A stretch of DNA of 64,000 bases, taken from contig CP091724.1 in assembly GCA_022009795.1 (NCBI GenBank), positions 868,001 through 932,000 on the forward strand, given 5' to 3'. The notes under the pieces are model-generated. The model worked only from the letters and a program-made list of their open reading frames with translations, had not been told where the DNA came from and did not search any database. The position numbers were made by a program, and so were the translations under genes. Shown here piece by piece: positions 49,326-59,712 of this stretch (the first letter of the stretch is position 1; every line of letters starts with the position of its first letter). Origin of the DNA: Anaerotruncus sp. Lineage in GTDB: Bacteria > Bacillota > Clostridia > Oscillospirales > Acutalibacteraceae.

Positions 49326-49354
49326 ATAATAACATAACCGCCCCGCAAAATCAA
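49326..49354 (-). promoter_or_regulatory. Promoter of rpsB-tsf
   Basis: TTGATT (49349-49354) and TATTAT (49326-49331) on the minus strand, 17 bases apart. The leader to the rpsB ATG is about 110 nt and can form a TTCCC/GGGAA hairpin; it could hold an S2 autoregulatory site, but that is a guess. Confidence 0.6.
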
Positions 49355-50146
49355 GAACTTTTTTTATATAAAAAGCTAAGCCAAGAGTTAATAATAATAT
49401 TTTTTTGCAAAGTAAAATTCAAATATACAAATCGCGGATTTGCCTGCGGGCGAGGATTTCCGTTTTTGCAATCGAGCGGAGCAAGATTGATTTCGCCGTA
49501 TTTTTCTTTGCAGGGCGGAGGTGATAAGCATATCGGCAAAATCGGGATTCTTAGGCAGGAGCGGGCCGTGAGCGTAGGTGCAAAAAGTGCTTTTATAACG
49601 CACGCCCTCGGTTTTATCCGCGCCGTTATTGCCGAAGCCTTTTATTACTTTGCCGAGCGGCTCGGCAGAGGGGCCGAGGTAAGTGCGCCCCGAATGATTT
49701 TCAAAGCCGATGAGGCGAATTTTTTCCTTGGTTTTAAATTCGTAATTTCCGATGAGGCGCTTTTCCCTGCCCACCGTGTAAAAATCAAGTATTCCCATAA
49801 AATCCAGGCGCGTGCCCTCGGCGGTTTCATAATATTTTTCCGAGCAGCTGATAACCGCCGCAAATTGCAAGCACGGTTTTTAATTTTCAACCGCGTCGGC
49901 TAGCTCTCTTGCGTTTTTTTGCGCCGAGGCATTGCAAAACAAGCTGCTGTTCCCCTATCCTGCCCGCCGCCGATAAAAACGACATCGCAATCTGAAAAAA
50001 ATCAAACTGCGAGCCTGCCTCAAAAATTACGCACGGTACATTTTTATGCCGTGCCATTCACAGCGCTTTTGAATACAGAGCACATTACCTGAATCGCCGT
50101 AAAGATTGAGCAAATCGGGATAAACATGTGCAACGGTTAAATTCAT
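49351..50146 (-). CDS. gatD: Lipid II isoglutaminyl synthase, glutamine amidotransferase subunit GatD (frameshifted)
   Basis: The glutaminase half of MurT/GatD, which amidates D-Glu of lipid II in the cytoplasm. Repaired sequence: MNLTVAHVYPDLLNLYGDSG, then VFIGGGQDREQQL, the nucleophile segment VLAICGGYQLLG, EGTRLDFMGILDFYTVGREK, YEFKTKEKIRLIGFENHSGR and the catalytic His region STFCTYAHGPLLPKNPDFAD. Breaks near 50050, 49995, 49950 and 49885. The C-terminus is uncertain: past KYGEINLAPLD the reading is AT-rich and may be misframed. Its ATG overlaps the murT stop as ATGA. Confidence 0.88.
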
Positions 50147-51462
50147 TTCCAAAACTCTTTCTTATTATATTTTTGCGCAAAATACGGGCGCAGAGCCATC
50201 ATTGCCGTGTAAGTGGCAACAACGGCGGTTTTATCCCTTTCGGCAAGCTCAAAGAATCGGTTGTAGCCGCCTATAACCTGACATTCCACGCCTGCATATT
50301 TAAGCCGCAGTGCCATATCGCCCGAGCGAATTCCGAACGCATAAACATTTTTTTGTGTTTTTTTCGGAAAATCAATTTCCGCATCCCAAATCCAGGAAAC
50401 ATCCTTGCCGTCCGCATCATTATCATTGAGCACAAAAAAATCAAATTTTTCAACATCACAAGAGCTTAAATAATTCATGGTTTGAGTAAAGCCGGCCGGA
50501 TTTTTTTAACAAGCAGCATTTGAGTGCCGCCGAATGTTTCCGCCCTGCCGAATACGCCGCCGAATGAGGAAAGTGATGCCACTGCCGTTTCAATATTCAC
50601 ACCAACGATTTGAAGAGCACAAACGGCTGCGAGCGCGTTATAAGCATTATATATGCCACCCACATTCATTTTAATCATCGCTTCCCTGCCGAACGAGGAA
50701 AAAGAAAACGAAGCTGCCGTTTTTCGCCGTTTAAAAAAATTTCATCTGCGCACACATCGGGCTTGATTCTTCGGTAGCCGCATTTTTTTGCAGGCATAAT
50801 TTCCGAGCTGGCAATAAGTGCGTGAAGAATATTCCAACTTTTTCGCGACAAACGGGGCAAAATTCGCTTTCGCCCTTTCCGCCGAGATTTAAATTTTTAT
50901 CTATTCCGAAAGAGGCAAAGTTTACACATTGCTTTGAAAGAGAAAACGAAACGGGATCATCGGCATTAAGCACAAGCTTTGCATTCGGCATATTCCGTGC
51001 ACCCGCGGCAACGGCGGCAAGGGTTGAGGAAACCTCGCCGTACCTATCAAGCTGATCGCGAAAAACATTTGTTACGACAAGGCAATCGGCATTAAAATAA
51101 AGACTTGCCTTTTTAAGCGCGTTTTTCATCACATTCAACAACGGCATATTCGGCTTTTGCACCTGCCGCGCAAATCGCAATTCATCAAGAACGCCGTGGT
51201 TATGCCTGTTATTAAATTTGCGCCGGAGCGATTAAGAAAGCAGGTTTTGCCCGCCTTAAGCAAGGCATTTTCAATCATTCGGGCAGTTGTGGTTTTTACC
51301 GTTTGTGCCGGTTACGATTATAATTTTAAGCGATTCCGAAAGCCTTTTTAAAACATCTTTTTTCAAAAAAAGCGCCACCCTGCCGGGCAGCGTAGTAGCT
51401 CCCCTTCCGAAAAGGCGCAGCAGCTTTTCACATAACTTTGCAATAAGAATTATCATAAACAT
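50143..51462 (-). CDS. murT: Lipid II isoglutaminyl synthase, Mur ligase subunit MurT (frameshifted)
   Basis: The ATP-dependent ligase half of the MurT/GatD pair, about 440 residues. It begins with a hydrophobic helix and GRGATTLPGRVAL, then the P-loop IIIVTGTNGK(TT), LVVTNVFRDQLDRYGEVSST, AKLVLNADDPVSFSLSKQCV, and a Cys4 zinc ribbon starting EFCPVCREK that is typical of MurT; later GIYNAYNALAAVCALQIVGV and the C-terminal domain with FVLNDNDADGKDVSWIWDAE. Breaks near 51285, 51130, 50825, 50735 and 50505. The start at 51462 has no ribosome site and a TATAAT box lies only five bases upstream. Confidence 0.9.
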
Positions 51463-51473
51463 ACTAAATTATA

Positions 51474-51502
51474 TTGATTAAAAATAAACTTTATGATAAA
51501 AT
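51474..51502 (+). promoter_or_regulatory. Promoter of the inositol-phosphatase gene
   Basis: TTGATT (51474-51479) and TAAAAT (51497-51502), 17 bases apart, 30 bases before the ATG. It overlaps the divergent murT start region. Confidence 0.65.
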
Positions 51503-51531
51503 AAAACTGACAAAGGAAGGAGGCACTTAAT

Positions 51532-52311
51532 ATGCTGAGCAAAATTACTGAAGCCGTTAAAAAAGCAGGCGAGATATACAAAAGCGCAGGAAGCGATTTG
51601 GGAATTGAAGAAAAAGGCTCGGAAGTAAACCTTGTTACCAAATACGATAAAAGAATTCAGGACTTTTTATTTGAAGAACTGAGCAAAATTATTCCCGGAT
51701 GCTCATTTTTTTAGGCGAGGAGGGCGACGGCAATAAAACCCTTTCAAGCGGATATTGCTTTATAATCGACCCTATAGACGGCACTACGAATTTTATTAAA
51801 GGATTTCAGCACAGCGCAATTTCGGTTGGCCTTGCCAAAGACGGAGAACTGATTATGGGAGTTGTGCTTGACCCCGATCTAAACAATCTTTTTTATGCCG
51901 AAAAAGGAAAAGGCGCATTTCTAAACGGAAAACCTATTCATGCAAGCAATTGCAATTTGGAGCACAGCCTTGTGCTTTTTCGGCACCTGCCCGTATGAGC
52001 ACGAGCTTGCAAAGAAGACATTTAAATTGACTGAGCAAGTATTTTACCGTTGCCTTGAGGTGCGCAGAGGAGGCTCTGCTGCACTCGACATTTGCTATGT
52101 TGCGGCAGGAAAAGCGGATTTATATTATGAGCTTATACTGCGCCCGTGGGACTTTGCCGGCGCAACGATTATACTTCGCGAGGCCGGAGGATTTTGCAAA
52201 ACAGTTGAGCACGGCGAAATAGACTGCGGCAAAATCAGCTCTTACGTTTGCGGCAACAAGAATAATTTAGAGGAGTTTTTCGAAACAGCCGATGGAATAT
52301 TACAGCCTTAA
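51532..52311 (+). CDS. Inositol monophosphatase family protein (frameshifted)
   Basis: A Mg-dependent, lithium-sensitive-type phosphatase, about 260 residues. Metal-binding motifs: FLGEEGDGNK (the GEE motif, just after a break near 51712), IIDPIDGTTNFIKGF (DPIDGTTNF) and PWDFAGATIILREAGG (WDxAGA). A second break near 51977 joins LVLFFGTCPYEH. GGAAGGAGG precedes the ATG. Substrate may be inositol phosphate, histidinol phosphate or PAP; a HisN role is possible given that no hisN-like phosphatase is in the his operon here, but that is speculation. Confidence 0.88.
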
Positions 52312-53159
52312 CAAATATTTACAAAACAAATTCGGCTGCAAGGTTTACAAAATAAGCCTGAACGCAGGATTCACCTGCCCAAACAGAGACGGCACCCTCG
52401 GCACAAGAGGCTGCATATTTTTGCTCTGAGGGAGGCAGCGGAGATTTTGCGGAAAGCGCAGCACTTTCCGTAGCAGAGCAAATCGAGCGCGGCAAAAAGC
52501 GTGTTGCGAAAAAAATCAAATCCGGCAAATACATAGCATATTTTCAGGCTTTCACAAACACCTATGCACCCGTTGAAATACTGCGTGCAAAATTTACCGA
52601 GGCTATAAATCATCCGAACATTGTGATGCTTTCAATTGCCACGCGGCCTGACTGCCTTCCGAATGATGTTGTTGCTTTGCTTTCCGAGCTAAACAAAATA
52701 AAACCGGTTTCCGTTGAGCTTGGCTTGCAAACCATTCATGAAAGCACTGCAAAATATATTCGCAGGGGCTATTCTCTTGAGGTTTATGACGAAGCCGTTA
52801 AACGCCTGAGGGCAGAAAACATTGACGTTGTGACTCACCTAATAATAGGGCTGCCGAATGAAAGCAAGGAAGATATGCTGCAAAGCGTTGCGCATGCCTG
52901 CAATGCCGGCACAAACGGCATAAAACTGCAACTGCTGCATGTTTTAAAAGGCACTGATTTGGAAAACGATTATGCAGCCGGCAAATTTAAAGCACTTGAA
53001 TTTGAAGAATATCTTGAAATAATACACGACTGCGTTGAAATCATACCCGATAATGTTGTTATTCACCGCTTAACCGGTGACGGAGCAAAAAAAGACTTAA
53101 TTGCTCCGCTTTGGAGCGCAGACAAAAAGAAAGTTTTAAACGCAATATCAAAGCTGTAA
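52292..53159 (+). CDS. TIGR01212 family radical SAM protein, YtqA-like (one frameshift)
   Basis: About 289 residues. It begins MEYYSLNKYLQNKFGCKVYK, with SLNAGFTCPNRDGTLGTRGC then, after one extra T near 52423, IFCSEGGSGDF: the family's CxxxxxxxxxCxxC cluster motif (Cys in CPNRDG and GCIFC). Further: KYIAYFQAFTNTYAPVEILR, LSIATRPDCLPNDVVALLSE, SVELGLQTIHESTAKYIRRG and THLIIGLPNESKEDMLQSVA. The reading starts inside the tail of the inositol-phosphatase gene (20-base overlap). Members of this family are thought to modify tRNA, but the reaction here is not known. Confidence 0.9.
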
Positions 53160-53167
53160 AGCAGCAC

Positions 53168-53208
53168 AAAAAAAGCGAGGCAATTCACACAGAATGCCTC
53201 GCTTTTTT
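53168..53208. terminator. Bidirectional terminator between convergent genes
   Basis: Stem AGCGAGGCA / TGCCTCGCT with a 12-base loop and T runs on both strands. It serves the radical SAM gene on the plus strand and the fucosidase on the minus strand. Confidence 0.9.
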
Positions 53209-53221
53209 ATATTTTATTGAA

Positions 53222-54626
53222 TTACTCGTAAAAAAACCGATTTCCTGAATGACAGGAGTGCTGCGGCTTTGGCGGATAACAAGCCTTGCGCCGATGCACT
53301 TTTTTATATTTTTGATAACGGCTATTTTTTTAGAGCCGATAATCGTGCCGGAATAAACCCTTTTTATATTTTTTCCGTTTGGCTTTTTTTGATATAAATA
53401 TCAAACGCCTCCACGCGCTGCGAAAAGCGAATGTCCTCGCTGAGAGAAACATAATTAAGCTTTTTTTAACGCTGCCGAAATCGAAATCAATATAGCCTTG
53501 ATTTTTCCTTTGAGCATGCCGAATTTCTGAACGACAATCGGATTTGAATACATTTGCTTGATTCTGTTGCCGAGTGCTTTCAGGACACCGGCATCCCTGC
53601 CGTGAATAACGCCCTTATTTGTGGGAGGAACATTAAGAAGCAAAGTGCAGTTGTTTCCGACGGAGGTAAGATAAATTTTAAAAAGCTTTTTAACACTTTT
53701 AACGGTTTTGTTTTCATCCGCCGAATAGAACCAACCCTTACGGATGGAAACATCAACCTCTGCGGGATACCAAGCAAGTTCCTTTGCCTTTTCAAGAAGG
53801 GCACGGCTGCCGAGATCTTCATCCTGAGATGTAAGATTTTGCATTTTTGATGCATCGGCATCTGCGTGCTGGCTGTTTTTCAGAGGTTTTTTTCCGCATT
53901 AGTCATTGCAGCGGGAACAACTGAAAATTCGGATTTTCTTGTTTTTCCGCCCTCGTTTCCGACCCAGCGAATATCGGGCCCGCAAACGGCAATATTGGCT
54001 CCGGGCTGAAGCTTTCTGATAAGGGCGTAATATCTTTGCCAATCATATTCAAAAGCTTTTGCATTGGCACCCTTTGCACCGTCAAACCAAACCTCGGAAA
54101 CGGGGCCGTAGTTTGAAAGCAATTCTGTAAGCTGATTGCAGAAATAATCATTATATTCCGGAGTGCCGTAAGTCGGCTCATGCATATCCCATGGAGACAG
54201 ATAAACGCCGAAATCCAGTCCTGCATCGTGGCAGGCATCTGAAACCATTTTAACAATATCGCCGTCAAAATCCGTGTTTTTAACCGAAAACGATGTGTAT
54301 TCAGACGGCCAAAGGCAAAATCCGTCGTGATGCTTGCAGGTAAGCAAAATACCCGTTGCACCCGCGGCCTTGGCGCATTTAACCCATTGCTGAGGATTAA
54401 CCTTTTTTATTGTGAAATCGCTGACTGTTTCCGTGCCGGCGCCCCATTCCCTTGCCGTTGCCGTATTCATGCCAAAGTGCATAAACAAATAAAACGGCTT
54501 TTGCGCAAGCTCATATTGGGCCTTGCTGGGAACAACGGAAATGAGCCTTTCCACCTCGGGGCTGTTGAGCGGAAATCCGTTATTTTCAGTTGTCCAATTC
54601 TTTTCAAAATTCGGTTTAAACATCAT
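53222..54626 (-). CDS. Alpha-L-fucosidase, GH29 (frameshifted)
   Basis: About 468 residues, no signal peptide, so probably cytoplasmic. Barrel motifs: FYLFMHFGMNTATAREWGAG, GILLTCKHHDGFCLWPSEYT, VKMVSDACHDAGLDFGVYLS, PWDMHEPTYGT, SEVWFDGAKGANAKAFEYDW (the Asp of WFDGA is the GH29 nucleophile) and NNCTLLLNVPPTNKGVI. A C-terminal beta domain follows, ending VIQEIGFFYE. Breaks near 53885, 53460, 53385 and 53330. The ATG at 54624-54626 is preferred over one nine bases upstream because of spacing to AAAGGG. It lies 23 bases after leuS and is likely co-transcribed with it. Releases L-fucose from host or dietary glycans taken up as oligosaccharides. Confidence 0.9.
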
Positions 54627-54649
54627 ATTCTCCATCCCTTTCAAAGCAA

Positions 54650-57060
54650 TCAAACAGCAACAATATTAACAAGCTTGCCGGGAACATAAATTTCTTTCTT
54701 TATGGTTTTGCCTGCAATGCCTGCCGCAATTTTTTCATCTGCCTTTGCCAAAGCAATAACTTCTTCCTTGGGCATATCAACGGGAATCGTTATTCTTGAA
54801 CGAACCTTACCCATAAGCTGAAGCACGATTTCAACGCTGTTATCAACTGTTTTTGCATCGTCATATTCGGGCCATTTTGCATCGTGCACCATGCCGCCGA
54901 AGTTCATCTTTTCCCAAACCTCTTCCGTTACATGGGGAGCAAAAGGATTAAGAATAATCGTGAGATCGCGAAGTTCATCTTTGGTAACACTCTTTTTTTC
55001 TCATACATCTTATTTATAAGAGTCATCATAGCCGCTATGGCGGTGTTACATTTAAGATTATCTATATCTTCCGTTACCTTTTTGATTGTTTTGTGCATAA
55101 GCGCTTCAAGGTCTTTGCTGTAGCCCTCTTCATTGCTTACTAATTCGGTTAAATTCCAAAAACGCTCAACAAAGCGCTTGCAGCCCTTAATGGAATCGGA
55201 ATTCCACGGAGCGGCCTTTTCAAAATCGCCGATAAACATTTCATAAAGGCGCATTGTGTCGGCGCCGTATTGATCAACTATTTCATCGGGATTAACAACA
55301 TTGCCCCTTGACTTACTCATTTTCTCACCGTTTTCGCCGAGAATCATACCGTGCGAGGTGCGCTTTTTATACGGCTCGGAGGTGGGAACAACGCCGATAT
55401 CATAAAGAAATTTATGCCAAAAGCGGCTGTAAAGCAAATGAAGTGTTGTGTGCTCCATGCCGCCGTTATACCAATCAACGGGGGTCCAATATTCAAGTGC
55501 TTCTTTTGAAGCGAGCGCGTTTTGATTGTGGGGATCGGTGTATCTAAGGAAATACCAAGAAGAGCCTGCCCACTGAGGCATTGTGTCTGTTTCGCGCTTT
55601 GCGGGGCCTCCGCAGCACGGGCATGTGGTATTTACCCAATCCGTCATCTTGGCAAGCGGAGATTCACCCGTATCTGTCGGCTCATAGGAATCAACATTGG
55701 GCAAGCGGAGAGGAAGCTCACTTTCGGGAATCGGAACATAACCGCATTTTTCGCATTTAACAATCGGAATAGGCTCGCCCCAATATCTTTGGCGGCTGAA
55801 CACCCAGTCTCTGAGCTTGAAGTTGATTTTTTCTCTGCCCTTACCCTCCTTTTCAAGCCAATCAATCATGGCATGCTTAGCTTCTTCAACGCTCATGCCG
55901 CTGATAAAACCGCTGTTTACGAGGGTGCCGGTTGCGCAATCCGTGAAGGCTTCTTTTTGAACATCCTCGCCGCCGGCAACAACCTCAATAATAGGCAGAT
56001 TGAATTTCTTTGCAAATTCCCAGTCGCGGGTGTCGTGAGCAGGAACGGCCATAATGGCACCGGTGCCGTAAGAAGTGAGAACATAATCTGAAATGAAAAT
56101 CGGGATTTCCGTGTCGTTTACGGGATTGATGCCCATAACGCCGTCAAGGCAAACGCCTGTTTTATCCTTATTAAGCTCTGTGCGCTCAAAATCGCTCTTG
56201 CGTGCGGCTTCCTGCTGATAAGCTCTTACCTCATCAAGGTTATTTATGCTGCCTGCCCATTTTTCAATAAGAGGATGCTCCGGCGAAATAACCATATAGG
56301 TGGCGCCGAAAAGAGTGTCACACCTTGTGGTATAAACAGTAAGAACATCGCCGAGTGTTGTTTTGAAATCAACCTCTGCGCCGCGGCTTTTGCCTATCCA
56401 ATTGCGCTGCTGAACCTTAACACGATCAATAAAGTCAACATCGTCAAGATCCTTTGCAAGTCTGTCTGCATAATCGGTAATTTTAAGCATCCATTGGCTC
56501 TGCTTTTTTCTGATTACCTCTGAACCGCAGCGTTCGCAAACGCCGTTTACAACCTCTTCGTTTGCAAGCACACATTTACAGGAGGTGCACCAGTTTACCG
56601 CCATTTCTTTTTTATATGCAAGACCTTTTTTGAAAAGCTGAAGGAAAATCCACTGAGTCCATTTATAATATTCGGGATCGGTTGTGTTAATTTCCCTTGT
56701 CCAGTCAAACGAAAATCCAAGCGACTGAAGCTGCTGCTTAAAGTGGGCAATATTTTGCTTTGTTACTTCTGCCGGATGAATGTGATTTTTGATAGCATAG
56801 TTTTTCGGTGGGCAAGCCAAACGCATCCCAGCCCATGGGATAAAGCACATTATAACCCTGAAGTCTTTTCTTTCTTGCAACGATATCAAGCGCGGTGTAA
56901 GACCTGGGATGGCCTACATGAAGGCCCTGACCGCTTGGATAAGGAAATTCAACAAGGCAATAAAAATTTAGGCAGCGAATAATCATCCTTAGCGGCAAAG
57001 GTATTTTTGAGAATACCATATATCCTGCCATTTTTCAATCTTTTTAAAATTATAATCCAT
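54650..57060 (-). CDS. leuS: Leucyl-tRNA synthetase (frameshifted)
   Basis: Class I synthetase, about 803 residues. HIGH-type motif in GQGLHVGHPRSYTALDIVAR, GYNVLYPMGWDAFGLP, zinc-type knuckles (NWCTSCKCVLANEEVVNG, CERCGS), editing domain with TTRCDTLFGATYMVISPEHP and YGTGAIMAVPAHDTRDWEFA, catalytic GSSWYFLRYTDPHNQ and GMILGENGEKMSKSRGNVVN with the KMSKS loop. C-terminal domain ends TIKKEIYVPGKLVNIVAV. Breaks near 57010, 56970, 56805 and 55005 move the frame. The ATG at 57058-57060 begins MDYNFKKIEKWQDIW. Confidence 0.97.
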
Positions 57061-57161
57061 AATATAAAAACAGCCTTTCCTGCCACAAAATAAATATGAA
57101 GCTGCCGCCTCCGTGGCCGAAGCGGAGTCAAAAACACTGCCAAAAGGCAATAATAATTTAC

Positions 57162-57518
57162 TTATTCATCTATATATTCGGAAATATCAACATTTTTCGC
57201 CGTCTTCCCACAAGCGCTCAAGCTGAAAATACTGCCTTTGCTCCTTGTGAAAAACATGAATAACCACCGAATTATAATCAAGGCAAATCCAGCCGGACTG
57301 CCTGCCCTCGATATGATGCGGCTTTTTCGCCCGCCTCGCCGAGCTTAAATTCGATTTCATCGGCAAGCGCCTTAACCTGGGTGCTCGAATCGCCCGTTAC
57401 AAGCACAAAATAATCTGCCAAAGCGGAAACATCGCGAATTTTGATAGCCGCGATATCCTTGCCCTTTTTACTGTCTGCCGCTTTAACGGCAATCTTTACG
57501 ATATCAAAAAGATTCCAT
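57162..57518 (-). CDS. rsfS: Ribosomal silencing factor RsfS (frameshifted)
   Basis: Blocks subunit joining by binding uL14 in starvation. About 118 residues: MESFDIVKIAVKAADSKKGK, DIAAIKIRDVSALADYFVLV, TGDSSTQVKALADEIEFKLG, then, past a break near 57325, HHIEGRQSGWICLDYNSVVI and HVFHKEQRQYFQLERLWEDG. The ATG at 57516-57518 with GGAG 8 bp upstream needs one T removed at the fifth codon; this gives the canonical family start and is preferred over the upstream GTG. Confidence 0.93.
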
Positions 57519-57536
57519 ATATTCACTCCTTTATTT

Positions 57537-58103
57537 TTACTTTTCCAAAAGGTAATTATAGCAATTAAGAGTATCTGGGTGCACAAGCCGCGTATCAAGC
57601 AGCAGCTTATTCACCGTGTACTTAATCGAATAAATCATAGCCTCGTCAAGGCTTTTTTCCGCCAGTGTGCGCATAACGCCCACATCGGGATAATCCCTGT
57701 CCGCAGAAATAAAATCCGCGGTATAGATTATTTTTTCGGCAAGGGTCATATCCGCATGGCCTGTGGTGTGATACCTTATCGGCAGCAGAATATCATTATC
57801 GGTTATTCCAAGCTCCAATCGGCAAAAACGCCGCACCGGACATTTGATGCACAACGGCGGGATTATGAAGCTCCGAGAAAGTGAGCTTCTCGCCGTTTTT
57901 TTCTATATATTCATATTGAACATCAAGCGGTGCTTCCTTCATAACATCGTGCAGAATGCCCGCAAGAGCCGCTTTTTCCTCGTTTGCGCCGTTCAATTTT
58001 GCAAGATGCACTGCGGCCTTTGAAACATTAACGCTGTGAATATATCTATGCTCTGAAAGGCGCGTTTTAATAACGGCATTGTATTTTTTTCGTAATCAGT
58101 CAA
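57537..58103 (-). CDS. yqeK: HD-domain bis(5'-nucleosyl)-tetraphosphatase YqeK (frameshifted)
   Basis: A symmetrical Ap4A hydrolase, about 188 residues. Repaired sequence: YNAVIKTRLSEHRYIHSVNV, HLAKLNGANEEKAALAGILH (the HD motif is in GILHDVMKEA), NPAVVHQMSGAAF, ILLPIRYHTTGHADMTLAEK, IIYTADFISADRDYPDVGVM. These are the six metal-binding HD residues. Probably starts at TTG 58103 within the end of nadD (8-base overlap). Breaks near 58085 and 57825. The neighbours nadD and rsfS are its usual ones in Firmicutes. Confidence 0.92.
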
Positions 58104-58692
58104 GATACAAACCCTTTTTCTTTTATGTATTTCAAAACATCGGCGGGCAGAAGAGCGCAGGCGTCTTTTTCCGCAGATTATATGATCTCTGATCTCGCTG
58201 CTGGAAACAACAACCGGCGGCGCATCGGAAAGCACATAATCGGAAATGCCGATTTTTTTTGCCGAATCAATCATTATTTGCTTTGAATTTTCATTTCTGG
58301 CAGCCGCAAACAGCGTAACGGAATTTAAAAATATCGCGCCATTTATACCACGAATCAAAGTTCACAAACTGATCCTGACCGATAATCAAAAACAGCCTTG
58401 CACCCGGATAAAGGGCGGCGATTTGATTAACGGTGTAATAAGTGTAGCTTTTACCCTGCCTTTTAAATTCGATATCGGAAACAACTGCGTTGCCGAAATC
58501 CTTAAAAGCGAGCGAAAGCATGTCAAGCCTTGCCTTTGCGGGGGCAAAATCCGCGCCGCTTTTATGCGGTGGATCCGCTGTGGGCACCAAAATAAGCTTA
58601 TCAAGCGAAAGCGTTGAAACCGCCTGCGCCGCAAGGCTTATGTGCCCGTTGTGAACGGGATTGAACGCCCCGCCGAATATTCCTATTCTCAA
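58096..58692 (-). CDS. nadD: Nicotinate-nucleotide adenylyltransferase (frameshifted)
   Basis: Makes deamido-NAD from NaMN and ATP. About 198 residues. Motifs: RIGIFGGAFNPVHNGHISLA with the GGxFNPxHxGH nucleotidyl-transferase signature, LILVPTADPPHKSG, ARLDMLSLAFKDFGNAVVSD, YTYYTVNQIAALYPGARLFL, IIGQDQFVNFDSWYKWRDIF and the PPVVVSSSEIRDHI loop (the SSSxIR motif). Breaks near 58330, 58185. It begins with TTG, overlapping the yhbY stop as TTGA. Confidence 0.96.
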
Positions 58693-59117
58693 TGCCTGCC
58701 GCCTTTGCTGTAGCGCTGAAATTTCGGCTTTGGATGAGCCTCTTCATATTCCCTTTGCCTTTGGCGCAGGCCCTTGATTTTAACCTGATTTTTCTTTGGC
58801 TTTTTGCCTGCCGCGGCAGCTGCAGCGGCCTTTTTGGCCTTGATTTTTTCTTTATCCGCTTTTCTGTAAAGCACGATAACGCCGCCGATAACCTGAATAA
58901 CCTCTGCTTCTAGCGGCTTTGCAAGCTCATCGGCAAATTTCCTCGGCGACTGCGGTGCGGTTTCAAGATGTACGCGGATTTTAAGCAATTCCCTTGCATC
59001 AAGCGCATCATCAATTTGTGATATCATATTATCGGACACACCGTCTTTACCGATTTGAAAAATAGGCTCAAGCGGATTTGCCTGCGCACGAAGTGCGGCT
59101 CTTTCCTTTGATGTCAT
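58689..59117 (-). CDS. yhbY: YhbY-type (CRM domain) RNA-binding protein
   Basis: 142 residues, intact. The CRS1/YhbY fold covers residues 1-95: MTSKERAALRAQANPLEPIF, QIGKDGVSDNMISQIDDALD, ELLKIRVHLETAPQSPRKFA and EAEVIQVIGGVIVLYRKAD with the GGxxVLYR signature. An unusual basic, Ala-rich tail follows (KIKAKKAAAAAAAGKKPKKN and about 30 more residues), longer than in most homologues and probably RNA-binding. The protein associates with the pre-50S subunit. Start overlaps the rdgB stop as ATGA. Confidence 0.93.
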   Translation of the reverse strand: MTSKERAALRAQANPLEPIFQIGKDGVSDNMISQIDDALDARELLKIRVHLETAPQSPRKFADELAKPLEAEVIQVIGGVIVLYRKADKEKIKAKKAAAAAAAGKKPKKNQVKIKGLRQRQREYEEAHPKPKFQRYSKGGRH

Positions 59118-59703
59118 AAAACTTTCTCCAACTCATTTTTAAGTGCGCGAAGCGCATTGCCCCTGTGGCTGATTTTATCCTTTTCCTCGGCCGTGTATCT
59201 GCCGAAGGACTTGCCGCCGATTATAAAGAGCGGATCATAGCCGAAGCCCTCATTTCCGTCTCTTTCAAAGCCGATTTTGCCGAAGCATTTGCCCTCAACC
59301 GCGATTTTTTTACCATCCGGAAAAATGCAGCAAACAGCGCAGGCATAATGTGCCGTGCGCTCGCTTTCGGTCACGCCCTCAAGCTTCTCAAGCAGCAAAT
59401 CATTATTTTTTTCATCGTTACCGTGCTCACCGGCAAATCTTGCGGAATAAACACCGGGTGCGCCGTTTAAATAATCAACGCAAAGGCCGCTGTCGTCCGC
59501 AATGGCGGGAAGCCCTGTTATATCGCAGGCAGACTGCGCTTTAAGCTCTGCATTTTTCCGCAAAAAGTGATGCCGGTTTCCTCAACCTCCGGAAGCTCTG
59601 TTCCAAGCGATTTTGCAGTTACTATATTAACACCGAGGGGTGCCAAAATTCGCTGCATCTCGGCTAATTTTTTCATATTATTGGTTGCTAAAACAAAATC
59701 CAT
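59114..59703 (-). CDS. rdgB: XTP/dITP diphosphatase (one frameshift)
   Basis: House-cleaning Ham1-family enzyme that removes deaminated purine nucleotides. About 196 residues. Motifs: MDFVLATNNMKKLAEMQRIL (the NxxK start), LPEVEETGITFCGK, then past a break near 59555 KAQSACDITGLPAIADDSGL (the ADDSGL motif), APGVYSARFAGEHGNDEKNN, IGFERDGNEGFGYDPLFII and DKISHRGNALRALKNELEKV. Confidence 0.96.
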
Positions 59704-59712
59704 AATTTCACC

